Assembly: GCA_028279825.1 (NCBI GenBank)
Contig: JANQNA010000007.1
Location: forward strand, 25,409 to 89,408
Source: an archaeon
GTDB lineage: Archaea > Aenigmatarchaeota > Aenigmatarchaeia > GW2011-AR5
Length of the DNA: 64,000 bases
Direction: 5' to 3'
Shown here piece by piece: positions 40,054 through 48,807 of this stretch (positions are counted from its first letter, which is position 1; each line of letters opens with the position of its first letter). Made by a program: the position numbers and the translations under genes. The notes below the pieces were generated by a model. That model made no database searches and was not told the origin of the DNA. It saw only the letters and a list, made by a program, of their open reading frames with translations.

Positions 40054-40245
40054 CTATGTGCGTTGGGCTGCTCTACCCTCTCGGTGAGCATCCATTATTG
40101 GTCTTGGAACGTCCTGAAGAACACCACTATCTATGTCTTCCCCAAGTTTGTAGAATGCATCTGATACCAAACCATCGGCAGCTAGCATGTACTCCCTTAC
40201 TACTGCTTTTGTTCTTTCTATTTCTTCTCTTGAATACTCAGACAT
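40054..40245 (-). CDS. Small orphan protein coupled to NAC
   Basis: A 63-aa helical protein (SREEIERTKAVVREYMLAADGLVSDAFYKLGEDIDSG...) whose start overlaps the NAC gene's end by 8 nt. GGAGTTG provides a ribosome-binding site. Co-translation with NAC suggests a link with nascent chains or ribosomes, but no motif supports that. Confidence 0.55.
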   Translation of the reverse strand: MSEYSREEIERTKAVVREYMLAADGLVSDAFYKLGEDIDSGVLQDVPRPIMDAHREGRAAQRT

Positions 40246-40564
40246 TTTCTTTCAACTCCGTTATTGCTTTAGCCAAGTCATTGTTCAATTCTTCCAATTT
40301 CTTGACAACAGTATTGCGGTCCTTGCCTGTCTGGTCCATGACCAGCTTTACATCGTCCTCGTTAACAGGAACGCTTTCTGATACTTCACCGCTTATCTGA
40401 TAAACCTCTTTACCCATCATGTCGGCTATCATGACTTCAGGGTTAGAAATAACTATGTCCTTTTCTTTTGTCTTGATTACGACCATTTCAGCAGGAACCT
40501 GCTGTATGTTCATATTCAATTTCTTCATCATTTTTTCAATTTTCTTTGGATCTCCACCAAACAT
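40238..40564 (-). CDS. nac: Nascent polypeptide-associated complex protein (NAC alpha)
   Basis: Archaeal NAC homodimer subunit that contacts nascent chains at the ribosome exit. 108 aa. The NAC domain is KKIEKMMKKLNMNIQQVPAEMVVIKTKEKDIVISNPEVMIADMMGKEVYQISGEV. The C-terminal UBA-like helix bundle is NEDDVKLVMDQTGKDRNTVVKKLEELNNDLAKAITEL. Length and architecture are standard. Confidence 0.95.
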   Translation of the reverse strand: MFGGDPKKIEKMMKKLNMNIQQVPAEMVVIKTKEKDIVISNPEVMIADMMGKEVYQISGEVSESVPVNEDDVKLVMDQTGKDRNTVVKKLEELNNDLAKAITELKENV

Positions 40565-40620
40565 ATAATCACCTTAGACTAATTGGATTGATAATTTAAA
40601 AACTTAATAGAAGTGAAAAT

Positions 40621-41796
40621 ATGCTTGAGATCCTGATTTTTATTGTTCTTGGCCTGGTTTTAGGTGTTGGATTTGGACTTATTCCGGGTGTCCATCCCAA
40701 TATGATAATTCTCCTTATACCGGTGGTCGCGGCGCTTAATATTGAGCCAACAAGTCTTATAGCGTTTATAGTGGCTATTGGTATTTCGAATACGTTTGTT
40801 GACTTTATTCCGTCGATGCTGCTGGGCGCGCCTGAGCCCGGCAAAGAGCTGGCGCTTCTTCCTGCTCATAAGATGCTATTGAGCGGGAATGGTTATGATG
40901 CGATTAAGCTCGCTGTGACAGGAGGAGTTGGATCTGTGCTCCTTTTGATATTTTTACTACCGCTGATCATTATGGGTATTCCCTACATCTATTCAATAGT
41001 CAGGCCATTCACGTATGTTCTGCTGATATTCATTGTCTTTATGATTGTATGGTCAGAAAAAAAGAGCAAGTCGATCTCTTTGTTTGCATTTGGTGCTGCC
41101 GGGCTGATTGGTGTGCTGATGGGAACCTTGCCGATAGACAGAAATCTTTTACTATTTCCAATTTTCTCCGGACTATTTGGTGTTAGCATGTTACTGATGG
41201 TGACGAAAACGGAAAAGATAAAGAAGAGGGGGAAAGAAATTCATGTCAGCGGCAGGCAGACAAGAAGGTCTGTTTTATTTGGAAGTGCCGGAGGAATATT
41301 TTCCGGCCTGCTGCCGGGTGTTGGAACAAGCGAAATTGCTTCTCTTGCGAGTGTAGATAAGAATGAAAAATCGTTTTTGATAACTATAGGTGCCGTTACG
41401 ATTTCAAATGCACTGCTTTCCTTGATGGCTATATGGCTGATAAGTAATCCAAGAAGCGGCGTGGCCGTGCTGCTTACGCAGCTCACGAACATAGGATTCA
41501 ACGAAATGCTGCTTATAATTTCCGTCGGAATTTTTGTTGCAGGCCTGTCTGCTTTGATCACACTAAAACTCACAAAGGGGTTCATTGGTGTCATGGAAAA
41601 GATTGACTACGTCAAGCTAAGCAGGTTTGTAGTAATACTGATAGTGGGTATGACAGTTTTGTTCACAGGTCTTTACGGATTGTTGCTTTTAGTAACCTGC
41701 ACAGCACTTGGTGTTTTTGTTAATCTGTCCGGCATACGGCGCAGCATACTGATGGGAGTGCTTATCCTCCCGACGATAATTTTCTACTTACCTTGA
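40621..41796 (+). CDS. TctA-like (DUF112) integral membrane protein
   Basis: A 391-aa membrane protein with about ten helices and the inverted-repeat pattern of the tripartite tricarboxylate transporter TctA family. The repeat-like signatures are GLVLGVGFGLIPGVHPNMIILLIPV and AGGIFSGLLPGVGTSEIASLASV (GxxxGxxPGxxxn). FIPSMLLGAPEPGKELALLP is also characteristic. No periplasmic binding protein or TctB partner is nearby, as usual for archaeal members whose substrate is unknown. ATTTAAAAAC lies about 27 nt upstream of the ATG. Confidence 0.85.
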   Translation: MLEILIFIVLGLVLGVGFGLIPGVHPNMIILLIPVVAALNIEPTSLIAFIVAIGISNTFVDFIPSMLLGAPEPGKELALLPAHKMLLSGNGYDAIKLAVTGGVGSVLLLIFLLPLIIMGIPYIYSIVRPFTYVLLIFIVFMIVWSEKKSKSISLFAFGAAGLIGVLMGTLPIDRNLLLFPIFSGLFGVSMLLMVTKTEKIKKRGKEIHVSGRQTRRSVLFGSAGGIFSGLLPGVGTSEIASLASVDKNEKSFLITIGAVTISNALLSLMAIWLISNPRSGVAVLLTQLTNIGFNEMLLIISVGIFVAGLSALITLKLTKGFIGVMEKIDYVKLSRFVVILIVGMTVLFTGLYGLLLLVTCTALGVFVNLSGIRRSILMGVLILPTIIFYLP

Positions 41797-41805
41797 TTTT
41801 TATAG
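41797..41805 (+). promoter_or_regulatory. TATA-like promoter
   Basis: TTTTTATAG about 25 nt before the ATG at 41826. The next two genes have the same arrangement (TTTTTATAG at 42085-42093; CTTATATGC at 42618-42626), so each orphan gene has its own leaderless promoter. Confidence 0.5.
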
Positions 41806-41825
41806 TTCCGTATGCATAGTTTAAT

Positions 41826-42068
41826 ATGTCAGAATACAAGACCGGTGATATATGTACACTCACTGATGATTCTGGTTCTTATCGCGTAATGGTTCTAAAA
41901 AACTGTTCCGGTTCTACAAATGAAATTTACGACCTTCGTGTTCTGAAAGTATACGATGGAACTAGGAATCCTCACAGGGTTGGCCAAGTGATTCATATGG
42001 AGAGGATCCGTGAACAATCTTGGTTATTCGGGTGGGAGATAAGTCCTGTAATGGAGCCTACTCCTTGA
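41826..42068 (+). CDS. Orphan protein, 80 aa
   Basis: An 80-aa beta-rich protein (GDICTLTDDSGSYRVMVLKNCSGSTNEIYDLRVLKVYDGTRNPHRVGQVIHMERIREQSWLFGWEISPVM). The pattern of a small barrel (GDxxxLxDdsGxYRV...) is plausible, but no family is recognised. It has an independent promoter. Confidence 0.55.
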   Translation: MSEYKTGDICTLTDDSGSYRVMVLKNCSGSTNEIYDLRVLKVYDGTRNPHRVGQVIHMERIREQSWLFGWEISPVMEPTP

Positions 42069-42114
42069 TTAACTTCTGACCTAGTTTTTATAGTTTTTAT
42101 ACATCGGTTTAGAC

Positions 42115-42576
42115 ATGGCTATTGGATGGGAAGGATTTCCTAACGGATGGGGCGGCGACCTAGATTTTGTTGACAGCCCTGAACCACGTGTTTTATACAG
42201 GATGGGTTATGACATTGCTCATGATTGGCCTGGGTATTGGACACGTACACCTCTTTCTGTATTGAATGGTTTGTTATTAGAAGAAGGATTTGAACTGAGG
42301 AGTGCTTGCAGTAACAATTATGATATACGGGGAAATACTAATGCAAGGGGCATGTTGAACTACTTTAGAGATGAGGTTCGTATTAGTGTCCTTCAAACAC
42401 TCGGATTTTACAAAGATCATAGCCCTCCTTTGATGGAGCAAAGAAATTATATCGAATGTGCAACGAAACATAATTCCAAAGAGGCAACAGAAAGGGTTTT
42501 GGGTTTATTCTTTGACGAGCTTTTGGACGCTCCCGAAGACGATGAAAATATTCGTATAACTGTACCTCTTCTTTGA
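42115..42576 (+). CDS. Orphan protein, paralogue of the 42647 gene
   Basis: A 153-aa protein opening with a Trp/Gly-rich segment (IGWEGFPNGWGGDLDF). The core RTPLSVLNGLLLEEGFELRSACSNNYDIRGNTNARGMLNYFRDEVRISV parallels RMPIDALRTQLTSEGFSLMWSDEYDTRTASLFFREYTPCQHDYIYVSV in the next gene. Unknown function. TTTTTATAG at 42085-42093 serves as promoter. Confidence 0.6.
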   Translation: MAIGWEGFPNGWGGDLDFVDSPEPRVLYRMGYDIAHDWPGYWTRTPLSVLNGLLLEEGFELRSACSNNYDIRGNTNARGMLNYFRDEVRISVLQTLGFYKDHSPPLMEQRNYIECATKHNSKEATERVLGLFFDELLDAPEDDENIRITVPLL

Positions 42577-42646
42577 TACTTCTGCTTTTCAATTACATGA
42601 AAATTACAGGTTGCGTTCTTATATGCTTTTTGTACACCACTTTTTT

Positions 42647-43012
42647 ATGGAGACTAAAAGAACTTACTTTACTAGAATGCCGATTGATGCATTACGAACT
42701 CAACTTACATCCGAGGGATTTAGTTTGATGTGGAGTGACGAATATGATACACGAACAGCGTCACTTTTCTTTAGAGAATATACTCCATGCCAACATGATT
42801 ATATTTATGTTTCAGTAAGACCTGACAGTGACATAAAGACTGTTGTTGCCAAGGGTAAACCTGAGGCTACAGACGGCCTCATGAGATCTATTGGTATTGA
42901 TCCGGATGTAGCCGCTTGGCGCGAGGAAAAAAAGACTACTCCTTTATCAACTTCTGAACGAGGACTCCGAAGGCGGGCCGCGTTATTAAGATACCGACAA
43001 GGACTCCGATGA
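42647..43012 (+). CDS. Orphan protein overlapping secD convergently
   Basis: A 121-aa protein from METKRTYFTRMPIDALRTQL (start set by the TATA-like CTTATATGC ~27 nt upstream; the track's longer start is rejected). Diverged paralogue of the 42115 gene. Its last 25 codons overlap the 3' end of secD on the other strand by 77 nt, an unusually long tail-to-tail overlap. The C-terminal TTPLSTSERGLRRRAALLRYRQGLR may therefore be a recent extension through loss of an earlier stop. Confidence 0.6.
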   Translation: METKRTYFTRMPIDALRTQLTSEGFSLMWSDEYDTRTASLFFREYTPCQHDYIYVSVRPDSDIKTVVAKGKPEATDGLMRSIGIDPDVAAWREEKKTTPLSTSERGLRRRAALLRYRQGLR

Positions 43013-44678
43013 TTGTTGTTATGGCGAAGCCTCTCATCTGGAATATTATCATCAACGGTATCATTGCAGCTATTATCGTGCCTCCGGCTCCGAAGATAAC
43101 GAAGAATGCACGCTTTACTTTCTGACGCATAGTGAGAGTCTTGTCTTCCCCTCTTAGAGCCTGGTCTATTATCATGATCTGGCTGTCTATACCAGTACCG
43201 ACGGCTGCTATGATACCTGCTATGGCCGGAAGATCTATAGTCCAGCTTATTGCCGCGGCTACACCCAGAATTATCAACACTTCACTTAGTGAGGTGAACA
43301 CCATCGGGAATACTATCTTTATTTTCCTGTAGCGAATGCCTATCACTACAAGCACACCTATCATCGCGGCCATTGCCGCGAACATGGCGTTTGTCAAGAA
43401 CCCGACCCCTAAGGTTGGTGATATGCTGTCCAACTGGACTATCTCTACGGACGTTGGCAAAGCACCTGACCTTAAAATTGTCTGTAACTGTGCGCGATCT
43501 TTAACGGCCTCTTCAAGCGTGTCAGAATTACCGCTTATGGAAATTTCCGTCTCAACTTTACCTTTCAAGGTCGAAGATATTGTCAGCGAATCAACCAGGT
43601 TGTTATCCAGATACAACACTATAGGCGAGCTAAGGAAGCCTCTGCCAGGTATTATGTCAAGATTGCTTGTTACCCATGCAAACTTCTGCGCGCCGTCAGA
43701 GCTTAACTGAATTCCGAAAGACCATCTGTGGCTGTCTTCCAGAATTTCAATTCTTGATCTTTGAGGATCTGCAAAGACTATTACTATATCATCGCTTGTG
43801 AACACGGTTGCTGTCATGTTGAACTTATCTTCATCAATCTTCTCCAGACGCAGCGGTACGCCTTTTACTTCTACGGTTTCACCTTCCATGACTGTCTTTC
43901 CGTCTACAGTTACGGAATTGTTAGTTGCCGTTACATCATAGTTCCTGTCCAGTGTTATCACGCCGGAACCTTCATTGGTTTCAACATCAAATGTTATCGT
44001 CGCCCAGAACTGGCCTTGGTTTTCCAATAATGCTTTTAGTTCTTCCGTGGTTCCGCCGGCTATGCTTATTTCTACAAAACCCTTACCTTCATGGTACACC
44101 GGCCGGAAAACGGATTCCCTCAGCCCGTAAACATTAATCCTGGTTTGTAGTGTGGATATTACACTGCTTATTGTTTCGTTATCTGCCTGTGCCGGTTCTA
44201 AGACTGCCAGGACTCCACCCTTGAGATCTAAACCGAACTTCAGGTTTGTAACGGATACCGGTTCAGCCTCAAGGCCTAAATTTCCCGATACCCGCGCGAA
44301 CTTTACACCTTTATTGGTCTCGAGCTTTATGGTCCCGTTGTACATCTGCGCTAATACAGAAGGGTCAACCTGCCTGTCATCTATGGTGAACAGAATCTCT
44401 CCCACTTCTATGTTTTCTATCGTTGAATTGCCTGCTATGGATGTTACTGTATAACCTGTTGGATTCAGATTTATGGCTAACATAGAGACGGATAAAATAA
44501 GGAAGAACAACCATACCAGAACTTTCATGTTCTTTAGTGTAGCTTTTGGTATCAGCACAATGAATGAAAGAAGAATAAACGGTACTAAAATCATGACGGA
44601 GTTTAACTGGGCTGTCAGTCCAAGGCCTGTTAAAAGTACCAGGATTGCCCATAATCCTAAACGATAATTGTAGTTCAT
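42936..44678 (-). CDS. secD: Protein-export membrane protein SecD
   Basis: 580-aa SecD subunit that assists translocation through SecYE. N-terminal transmembrane helices precede the periplasmic/extracellular P1 domain. NLKFGLDLKGGVLAVLEP is the D1 signature (GLDLxGG). The six-helix C-terminal part includes ALPTSVEIVQLDSISPTLGVGFLTNAMFAAMAAMIGVLVVIGIRYRK and the charged VGTGIDSQIMIIDQALRGED motif. The start MNYNYRLG overlaps the secF stop by 4 nt; the track's N-terminal extension is not used. Confidence 0.95.
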   Translation of the reverse strand: MNYNYRLGLWAILVLLTGLGLTAQLNSVMILVPFILLSFIVLIPKATLKNMKVLVWLFFLILSVSMLAINLNPTGYTVTSIAGNSTIENIEVGEILFTIDDRQVDPSVLAQMYNGTIKLETNKGVKFARVSGNLGLEAEPVSVTNLKFGLDLKGGVLAVLEPAQADNETISSVISTLQTRINVYGLRESVFRPVYHEGKGFVEISIAGGTTEELKALLENQGQFWATITFDVETNEGSGVITLDRNYDVTATNNSVTVDGKTVMEGETVEVKGVPLRLEKIDEDKFNMTATVFTSDDIVIVFADPQRSRIEILEDSHRWSFGIQLSSDGAQKFAWVTSNLDIIPGRGFLSSPIVLYLDNNLVDSLTISSTLKGKVETEISISGNSDTLEEAVKDRAQLQTILRSGALPTSVEIVQLDSISPTLGVGFLTNAMFAAMAAMIGVLVVIGIRYRKIKIVFPMVFTSLSEVLIILGVAAAISWTIDLPAIAGIIAAVGTGIDSQIMIIDQALRGEDKTLTMRQKVKRAFFVIFGAGGTIIAAMIPLMIIFQMRGFAITTIIGVLVGILITRPAFGVLVQKLIKE

Positions 44679-45514
44679 TGTCTTCTCCTCAATAACCATG
44701 CACGAAGGACACCCGTATTTGTCATCCATGTGGTTGGTATATCAATTACCAGTCCTATTATCAAAACAAGTGCTATTTGTTCTATTACTATTGAACCTGC
44801 TATTAGATACATTGCTGATAGTGCTATCAGTGTTGTCAACGTTAACGTAAGTCCCGTTTTCATAGCCCGCTTGACGCCGGCGCTTAATTCACTGTGGGAA
44901 CCTTTCAACAATTCTGTCGTTAACAAAAGATCCGTGTCAACAGAGTAACCAATAAGTGTCAATAGTGCTGCTATTACTGGCAATGAAAGGGCTACGTCAA
45001 TAATGCTTAGAATTGCTATTGTAACTATCATGTCTGTTGCTGCAGCCAGGACCACTATGGTTGAAGGCACTATGGATCTAAACAACATGAAAACAACGAA
45101 AGCCATGAAAACGAAAGCAAGTATCATTGCCGTTAAGGCCTGTGAAAAGAAAACGTTACCTATTGAAGGACCAATTGTCCTAAAAGACGGTTCACCCTGC
45201 ACAACAGAGTGTTTTGAAGCAATATCTATCGCTTCCTGTTCGTCGGCTTCGAAAGGAATCTCAACTATCAGGTTCTTGACAACACCGCTTGTTAATCTCA
45301 CGGTTGAGCCGGGTAATTCCGCCTTTATCGCGTCAAGATCCGCCGAAGATACTTCCAGTGTAATTGACTTCCCGCCAGTCAGTTCTATGTCTTTTTTCAT
45401 GAAAGAACCGGTTGTTGCTATATTGAAGGCAATCACACCTATTGCCAAAATCAGTAGAACTATGGGTATCCAGAGCCATTTTTTCCAGTGCCTGTCAAAC
45501 TTTTCAAATAGCAT
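44675..45514 (-). CDS. secF: Protein-export membrane protein SecF
   Basis: 279-aa SecF, translated before SecD as in other archaea. Six transmembrane helices. IELTGGKSITLEVSS is the GG signature of the periplasmic head. The conserved proton-path region is MIVTIAILSIIDVALSLPVIAALLTLIGYSVDTDLLLTTELLKGS. GGGGTAAAA precedes the ATG. It forms one transcript with secD. Confidence 0.95.
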   Translation of the reverse strand: MLFEKFDRHWKKWLWIPIVLLILAIGVIAFNIATTGSFMKKDIELTGGKSITLEVSSADLDAIKAELPGSTVRLTSGVVKNLIVEIPFEADEQEAIDIASKHSVVQGEPSFRTIGPSIGNVFFSQALTAMILAFVFMAFVVFMLFRSIVPSTIVVLAAATDMIVTIAILSIIDVALSLPVIAALLTLIGYSVDTDLLLTTELLKGSHSELSAGVKRAMKTGLTLTLTTLIALSAMYLIAGSIVIEQIALVLIIGLVIDIPTTWMTNTGVLRAWLLRRRQ

Positions 45515-45566
45515 TTTTACCCCATTTAGTCTTTGTTTATAAGTTTTAACGTTTTACTTTTGAACC

Positions 45567-46631
45567 ATGTACGACGTCATAATAGTAGGCGCCGGTGTAG
45601 CCGGTTCTTACCTTGCAAGTAAACTTGAAGGGTTAAATGTATTGCTTATCGAAAAGGATAAAAACCCCGTGTTAAAGGACAGCGGCATCGTATCTGAAGA
45701 CTTTTTGGAGTTCTTTGACGGTCCGATAAGATCAGGTATAAAGAGAATGGACTGTTTTTCACCGTCAGGTGATATGTTTACGCTTTATCGGTCCAAGCCT
45801 TTTGCATATGTGCTTGAGAGGGAGGCGTTTGCAAAAGTGTTAAAATCTAAGGCCAGGGTAAATGCACGAATAGTGTATGATACAGTCAAAGACATAAAAC
45901 AGGAAAAAGATTTTGTTTTGGTGGAGACACCTACACGAATATTCAAAACCAGAATTGTTGTAGGTGCCGACGGGGCAAACTCAACGGTGCGAAGAAGCGT
46001 TGGTATAGAAAGCCCTCAACTCTCCGTGGGTGTTATGGTTAAGACGAGAAAAATAGACGGACATATCAACGTTTTCTTCAACAAGCACTACTCACCTGAC
46101 TTTTTTTCCTGGATAATACCGCAAAACAATGAATACGGACTGATAACTTCCATGAGACCAAGGGAATGTTTGGAGTACTTCAAAGACAAGCAATACCTGC
46201 CTCCCGGCAAGGTTATAGCACATCTTGTGCCAACCGGGTACACAAAAAGTTATAGCCACAGGACAATTCTCTTGGGTGATGCCTGCGGCCACAACAAGCC
46301 CCTGACAGGCGGAGGGATTATGTTCGGCCTAAAGGCAGCCGGCTATGCAGCCGATACCATAAAGGAGGCATTCTCGAGAGAAAAATTTAGCGGCAGAGTT
46401 CTTGGGAAGTACGAAGCTGCCTGGAAAAAAGATCTCGCGTGGGAAATAAGAAAACAGTTTCTTGTCAGGAGATTTTACAGAAACCTTACCAACAGACAAA
46501 TAGATAAAATATTCAGCCATATTGGCAATGAAATAGAAAAGCTTCCTTACTTTGATTACGATAAATTCAGCAAATCATGGATGAGAATGTCAAAGTACAG
46601 GCTTTTCAAGGCTTTCATGTCTTCTATTTGA
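45567..46631 (+). CDS. Geranylgeranyl-reductase-like FAD oxidoreductase
   Basis: A 354-aa flavoprotein of the geranylgeranyl reductase family that in archaea saturates isoprenoid chains of membrane lipids or quinones. DVIIVGAGVAGSYLASKLEGLNVLLIEKD is the Rossmann FAD site. VGADGANSTVRRSVG is the DG motif, and LLGDACGHNKPLTGGGIMFGLKAAGYAA is the second FAD motif. DFFSWIIPQNNEYGLITSM corresponds to the YxWxFP region of the family. Substrate cannot be assigned. Short (354 versus ~390-450). ATG follows a TTTTAAC box, so it is probably leaderless. Confidence 0.88.
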   Translation: MYDVIIVGAGVAGSYLASKLEGLNVLLIEKDKNPVLKDSGIVSEDFLEFFDGPIRSGIKRMDCFSPSGDMFTLYRSKPFAYVLEREAFAKVLKSKARVNARIVYDTVKDIKQEKDFVLVETPTRIFKTRIVVGADGANSTVRRSVGIESPQLSVGVMVKTRKIDGHINVFFNKHYSPDFFSWIIPQNNEYGLITSMRPRECLEYFKDKQYLPPGKVIAHLVPTGYTKSYSHRTILLGDACGHNKPLTGGGIMFGLKAAGYAADTIKEAFSREKFSGRVLGKYEAAWKKDLAWEIRKQFLVRRFYRNLTNRQIDKIFSHIGNEIEKLPYFDYDKFSKSWMRMSKYRLFKAFMSSI

Positions 46632-47568
46632 GCACGTTTCTGATCTCGAATTTTCTGGATAGATAAACAAAACAGACGCCGCCCGAAAGATTTACCATCC
46701 ATATTGTTATCAAACGGAAGATTATTGTTGCGGTTGTTGCTATGGTTGTTTCAACACCTAAGACACCAAGCAAAAGAATCATGACAACTTCTGTTGTACC
46801 AACGCCTCCAGGCAGGGAGGAGGCAATGCCAATCATTATTGACAATGAAGTTACACCCGCCAGCAGGAAAGGACTGACCTCTACACCCAATGCAATGAGC
46901 ACGAAGTATAATACAAAACCTATCATCCCCCATGTAACCAATGCTATGATTTGCGACTTTATTATGTTTCTTTTTTTGATCTGTACAGTGTAGAAAACGT
47001 CCATGAAGTTATCCGGCAGCCTTTTTAGAATAGGGAACTTTTTGACTATCCTGAACAACCACTTTCCAAACCCTTTGTTGTAGAGAACTGTAATGGAAAC
47101 GGCTATAATTACAATAAAGACTGAGACGCTTATGACACCTGCCACAAAGAAATTCTGGCTTATGGAAAGCCTGCCTATTGCAACCAGAGAAAACAACAAC
47201 AGAGCAATAACATCGGTTATCCGCTCCCATATTATTGACGTAAGTGACAGCGAAATTGGCACACCTTTTCTCATTTTCAGTATTACAGCTTTTGCAGGCT
47301 CTGCTGCCTTACCGGGCGTGAAATTACTCAAGGCAAAACCGAATATTTGTATCGGTACTAACTCTTTGTAGCTGACCTTGTTCAGAAGTATCTTCCATTT
47401 CCATACACCAAGAAACATTGTTGTGAATGCAAACAGAAAACCAAACACGATGGGTACAGGATTACTTCTTGAAAGAACTTCTATCATGACAACGGGATCT
47501 GCGTAATATATTACTGCCGACAAAATTACAAGACTCAGTATCAGCATGAGTAATTTATACTGTTTCAT
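46624..47568 (-). CDS. UPF0104 / LPG synthase TM-domain membrane protein
   Basis: A 314-aa protein with about eight transmembrane helices of the YbhN/UPF0104 family. The landmarks are FGFALSNFTPGKAAEPAKAVILKMRKGVPISLSLTSIIWERITDVIALL and the Gly/Pro-rich SLPGGVGTTEVVMILLLGVLG. Family members are implicated in lipid or lipid-linked glycan flipping in archaeal and bacterial surface glycan clusters, which suits the glycosyltransferases around it. The substrate is unknown. Overlaps the GGR-like gene by 8 nt tail to tail. Confidence 0.85.
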   Translation of the reverse strand: MKQYKLLMLILSLVILSAVIYYADPVVMIEVLSRSNPVPIVFGFLFAFTTMFLGVWKWKILLNKVSYKELVPIQIFGFALSNFTPGKAAEPAKAVILKMRKGVPISLSLTSIIWERITDVIALLLFSLVAIGRLSISQNFFVAGVISVSVFIVIIAVSITVLYNKGFGKWLFRIVKKFPILKRLPDNFMDVFYTVQIKKRNIIKSQIIALVTWGMIGFVLYFVLIALGVEVSPFLLAGVTSLSIMIGIASSLPGGVGTTEVVMILLLGVLGVETTIATTATIIFRLITIWMVNLSGGVCFVYLSRKFEIRNVLK

Positions 47569-47619
47569 ACTCGCAATTTCATCTTAAGCTTTTAAACATT
47601 GATGCAGATCCTAATAGTC

Positions 47620-48807
47620 ATGGATTTTCTGAAAAATCTCAGCAAAGACAAGGTTTTTGTCTCAGTTCTTACGATTTTCATAGTCATCAAACTTCTTGTT
47701 TTTTTCACGGGATTCGGCGCGCAGGCATTTATACCGGAGGAGATAACAAACAGAAAGGATGTGACAGATAACATTTTTCTTAATCCATGGGCACAATATG
47801 ATGCACGTATATACCTGGATATAGCGCAGAATGGTTACAGGGATGACATGACTATTGGTGTGGCAGGTACTAACTACCACTTTTACCCGCTATACCCGTT
47901 GCTTATTTATCTTCTCGGCTTCATGACGCTGCCACTGGCTGCGTTTTTAGTTTCTAATCTTGCCTCTCTCGGAGCAGTTATACTTCTTTATCTTATAGTA
48001 AGAGATGAGTTTGACAAGAAGACTGCAAAACGGTCTGTTATCTATCTACTGCTCTTTCCGACTGCTTACTACTTCACTGCCATGTACACAGAGGCTGTAT
48101 TCCTTTTCGTTTCTTTGGCTACTTTTTATTTTGCAAAGAAAGAAAACTGGTTACTAACCGGCATGTTTGGTTTCCTAACGGCTATAACAAGACCAACCGG
48201 CGGGATTTTGTTCTTCCCAATTCTTTACATGTACCTGAGATCGAAAAAATTCAGCTACAAAAAACTTAACCTAAAGGTACTGAGGCCGGACGTTCTTTAC
48301 ATGTTGTTGATACCTATCGGCTTCTTTGCGTTCATGTTTTACCACTGGATAGCTGTTGGCAATCCGTTTGCGCAGTTTGAAAGTTTCAAGTTATGGCCAA
48401 CAGAATTCGGATTCCCGTGGGAAGGATATAGTTTTGCCGTAAGCTCTATATTTACTGATCATACACTGATCAATGTTAGTTATCACGTGTTCAACCTGTT
48501 TCTGTCAGTTGTTCTGGTTGTAGGCATATACTTTTCATGGAAATACCTGAAGAAAGAATACGTAATGTATTACGTACTTGGTCTGATACCGATATTTGCA
48601 TCTACTACCTTGTTCGGACTGCCAAGATATTCACTTGTTTTGTTTCCTCTGTTCATGACATTTTCTGTTTTTTCCCAAAAAGGTAAATGGAACAACAAAC
48701 TTGTTATTTTAATGTACGTACTGTTTGTGATACTGCTCCCAGTGCTTATTGTTTTACATGCAAATGAAAGATTCGTAACCGGGCTTGTCTTTTTGGAATT
48801 GTTTTAG
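47620..48807 (+). CDS. PIG-V-like GT-C mannosyltransferase
   Basis: A 395-aa multi-pass GT-C glycosyltransferase from MDFLKNLSKD. NPWAQYDARIYLDIAQNGYRDD matches the catalytic first loop of the PIG-V/GPI-mannosyltransferase-2 family (W-D-a-x-xYxxIAxxGY). PLYPLLIYLLGFMTLPLAAFLVSNLAS and FPTAYYFTAMYTEAVFLFVSLATFYFAKKENW follow the family pattern. It would use a dolichol-phosphate-linked sugar on the outer side of the membrane. The GT2 gene next door could make that donor. A TTTAAAC box lies 25 nt before this ATG, replacing the track start. Confidence 0.88.
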   Translation: MDFLKNLSKDKVFVSVLTIFIVIKLLVFFTGFGAQAFIPEEITNRKDVTDNIFLNPWAQYDARIYLDIAQNGYRDDMTIGVAGTNYHFYPLYPLLIYLLGFMTLPLAAFLVSNLASLGAVILLYLIVRDEFDKKTAKRSVIYLLLFPTAYYFTAMYTEAVFLFVSLATFYFAKKENWLLTGMFGFLTAITRPTGGILFFPILYMYLRSKKFSYKKLNLKVLRPDVLYMLLIPIGFFAFMFYHWIAVGNPFAQFESFKLWPTEFGFPWEGYSFAVSSIFTDHTLINVSYHVFNLFLSVVLVVGIYFSWKYLKKEYVMYYVLGLIPIFASTTLFGLPRYSLVLFPLFMTFSVFSQKGKWNNKLVILMYVLFVILLPVLIVLHANERFVTGLVFLELF

